64,000 nucleotides of DNA from Paenibacillus dokdonensis (lineage in GTDB: Bacteria > Bacillota > Bacilli > Paenibacillales > Paenibacillaceae): assembly GCF_004916975.1 (NCBI RefSeq), contig NZ_STGQ01000001.1, positions 3,403,674-3,467,673 of the forward strand, read 5' to 3'. Every line of letters begins with the position of its first letter. Positions within the stretch are counted from its first letter, which is position 1. Shown here piece by piece: positions 63,331 to 64,000 of the stretch. The position numbers and the translations under genes are program-made. A model generated the notes under the pieces. That model was not told where the DNA came from, made no database searches, and saw nothing but the letters and a program-made list of their open reading frames with translations.

Positions 63331-64000
63331 TTAGTGAAAACACCGGTGTATTCGGGCATCCAGCTCGACCGGAGAAAAAGGTTTGGTTACATAGTCGTCA
63401 ACGCCGTTTTTAAAGCACTGGCTAATGGTTCGCTCCACCCGTTGTTCGGTCAGAACGACAATTTTAGGCGTATTCTCTACCGGCAGCTGCTGGATTTGGT
63501 GAATAAAGGGCAATCCGTCAATGCCGTACAGATTAAGCTCTGTCAGCACCAGATCCGGCTCCCATTTCTCAATCAGTTCCAGAGCCGATGTGCCGTCAAG
63601 CGCCTCGAGGGTTTCAAATCCCTGCATTTTGAGGCGAATGGTCAAGAACTCGCGGATGGTATCGTCATTATCGACTATAAGAATGCGTCCAGGCTCCTGG
63701 ATGGCTTCTTCTTTGGTGAAAATATGAATGTCCGATGATGTGCTGAGCCTGGTTGACTCGGACATCTGCTTTAGTACCCCCGGCGTTGGATCAACTTGTC
63801 CCGGAAAAACGGTCAATGTGATCCGCGGGTCAGCGTCCTCCATGGTTTCCTGTAGATACTGCTTGAGCAGCAGCGCCTGGTAATGGGTCGCATCGAGTGT
63901 GAATCCCGGCAGCAGAATCGCAAGTGTCTGCGTGGAGCTGTCTTTCAGCACTTCAATTTCCAACCCGGATTCATGCTGCAGAAAGTCGCGCACCCGGCTC
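63331..64000 (-). CDS. Receiver-domain protein with Asp-to-Glu change, 5' end outside the window
   Basis: At least 222 residues; the frame is open to the right edge, so the start lies beyond the window. The visible N-part (ESGLEIEVLKDSSTQTLAIL, ITLTVFP) looks like the end of a GGDEF-like or related sensory fold. A C-terminal receiver domain spans about 103-220 of the visible protein: acidic pocket ILIVDNDD, switch Thr in VVLTEQ and Lys in DDYVTKPFSPVEL. At the phosphoacceptor position the sequence is VLTELNL, Glu instead of Asp (codon 63538-63540). It may be locked in a phospho-like state or be a pseudo-receiver. It lies next to a polysaccharide gene. Confidence 0.82.
   Translation of the reverse strand, partial: SRVRDFLQHESGLEIEVLKDSSTQTLAILLPGFTLDATHYQALLLKQYLQETMEDADPRITLTVFPGQVDPTPGVLKQMSESTRLSTSSDIHIFTKEEAIQEPGRILIVDNDDTIREFLTIRLKMQGFETLEALDGTSALELIEKWEPDLVLTELNLYGIDGLPFIHQIQQLPVENTPKIVVLTEQRVERTISQCFKNGVDDYVTKPFSPVELDARIHRCFH

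Noticed and set aside
63991..63993. GTG at 63993 as the true start of the receiver-domain gene
   Set aside because: The frame stays open to the window edge and no ribosome binding site can be seen, so the gene is more likely cut by the window.

Overview
The window looks like chromosome of a Paenibacillus-type, spore-forming, facultatively anaerobic Firmicute. The evidence is indirect: secreted proteins with copper-amine-oxidase N-terminal repeats, a YesM/YesN sensor pair, a spore photoproduct lyase, T-box and yybP-ykoY leaders, AGGAGG ribosome binding sites with several TTG/GTG starts, and a yqhQ-yqhP-yqhO-mntR cluster in the order known from Bacillus. Nothing looks like a prophage, plasmid or CRISPR locus. 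The only mobile element is one IS3-family insertion sequence.

Layout. 0-5 kb: yqhQ (cut by the window edge), yqhP, a patatin-like protein, a secreted GHL10-type hydrolase, mntR and splB. 5-11.7 kb: ccdA, a zinc uptake operon (binding lipoprotein, ATPase, permease) with a candidate Zur box, metG behind a T-box leader, yidD and zur. 11.9-15.2 kb: a siderophore-binding lipoprotein divergent from two FecCD permeases, with two Fur-like boxes between them and no local ATPase. 15.4-24 kb: a large secreted protein, a GH3 hexosaminidase, and an operon-like trio of sugar-binding lipoprotein, YesM-type kinase and YesN-type regulator without permeases. 24-37 kb: pflA, pflB, adhE, fnr, a secreted barrel-like protein, a PDZ-Lon protease, an IF-3 paralogue and nirBD. 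37-47 kb: a lipoprotein, an HxlR-type regulator, a sugar oxidoreductase/isomerase/ThuA cluster with a divergent AraC regulator, and two pseudogenes. 46.8-50.9 kb: TerC behind a manganese riboswitch, a VTT membrane protein, msrAB and the IS element. 50.9-57 kb: MFS exporter with MarR regulator, amj, a YdaT-like protein, yitT and hmp. 57-64 kb: hxlR/hxlB/hxlA, a VOC protein with a short Crp-like regulator, a small gene behind a LexA-type box, a second copy of the barrel family, a nucleotide-sugar dehydrogenase and a truncated receiver-domain protein.

How it works together. An Fnr protein with the Bacillus-type C-terminal cysteine cluster is encoded in the middle of the window. Boxes of the form TGTGA-N6-TCACA (exact or one mismatch) lie in front of adhE, pflB, fnr, nirB and hmp. 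For nirB, hmp and adhE a good -10 element follows the box by 21, 21 and 22 bases, which is class II activator geometry. Mixed-acid fermentation, nitrite reduction and NO detoxification therefore probably form one oxygen-controlled regulon. Metal homeostasis is a second theme: Zur with zinc uptake, Fur-type boxes with siderophore uptake, MntR, and a manganese riboswitch before TerC.

The observations most worth following are the IS element inserted in the loop of a transcription terminator, the Fnr box set, the paired Fnr-like boxes forming a 16-bp inverted repeat upstream of pflB, the LexA-type box before an unrecognised small gene, the binding-protein/kinase/regulator operon without a transporter, a divergent IF-3 paralogue, two copies of an unassigned secreted barrel family, and an SDR gene killed by a single in-frame stop.
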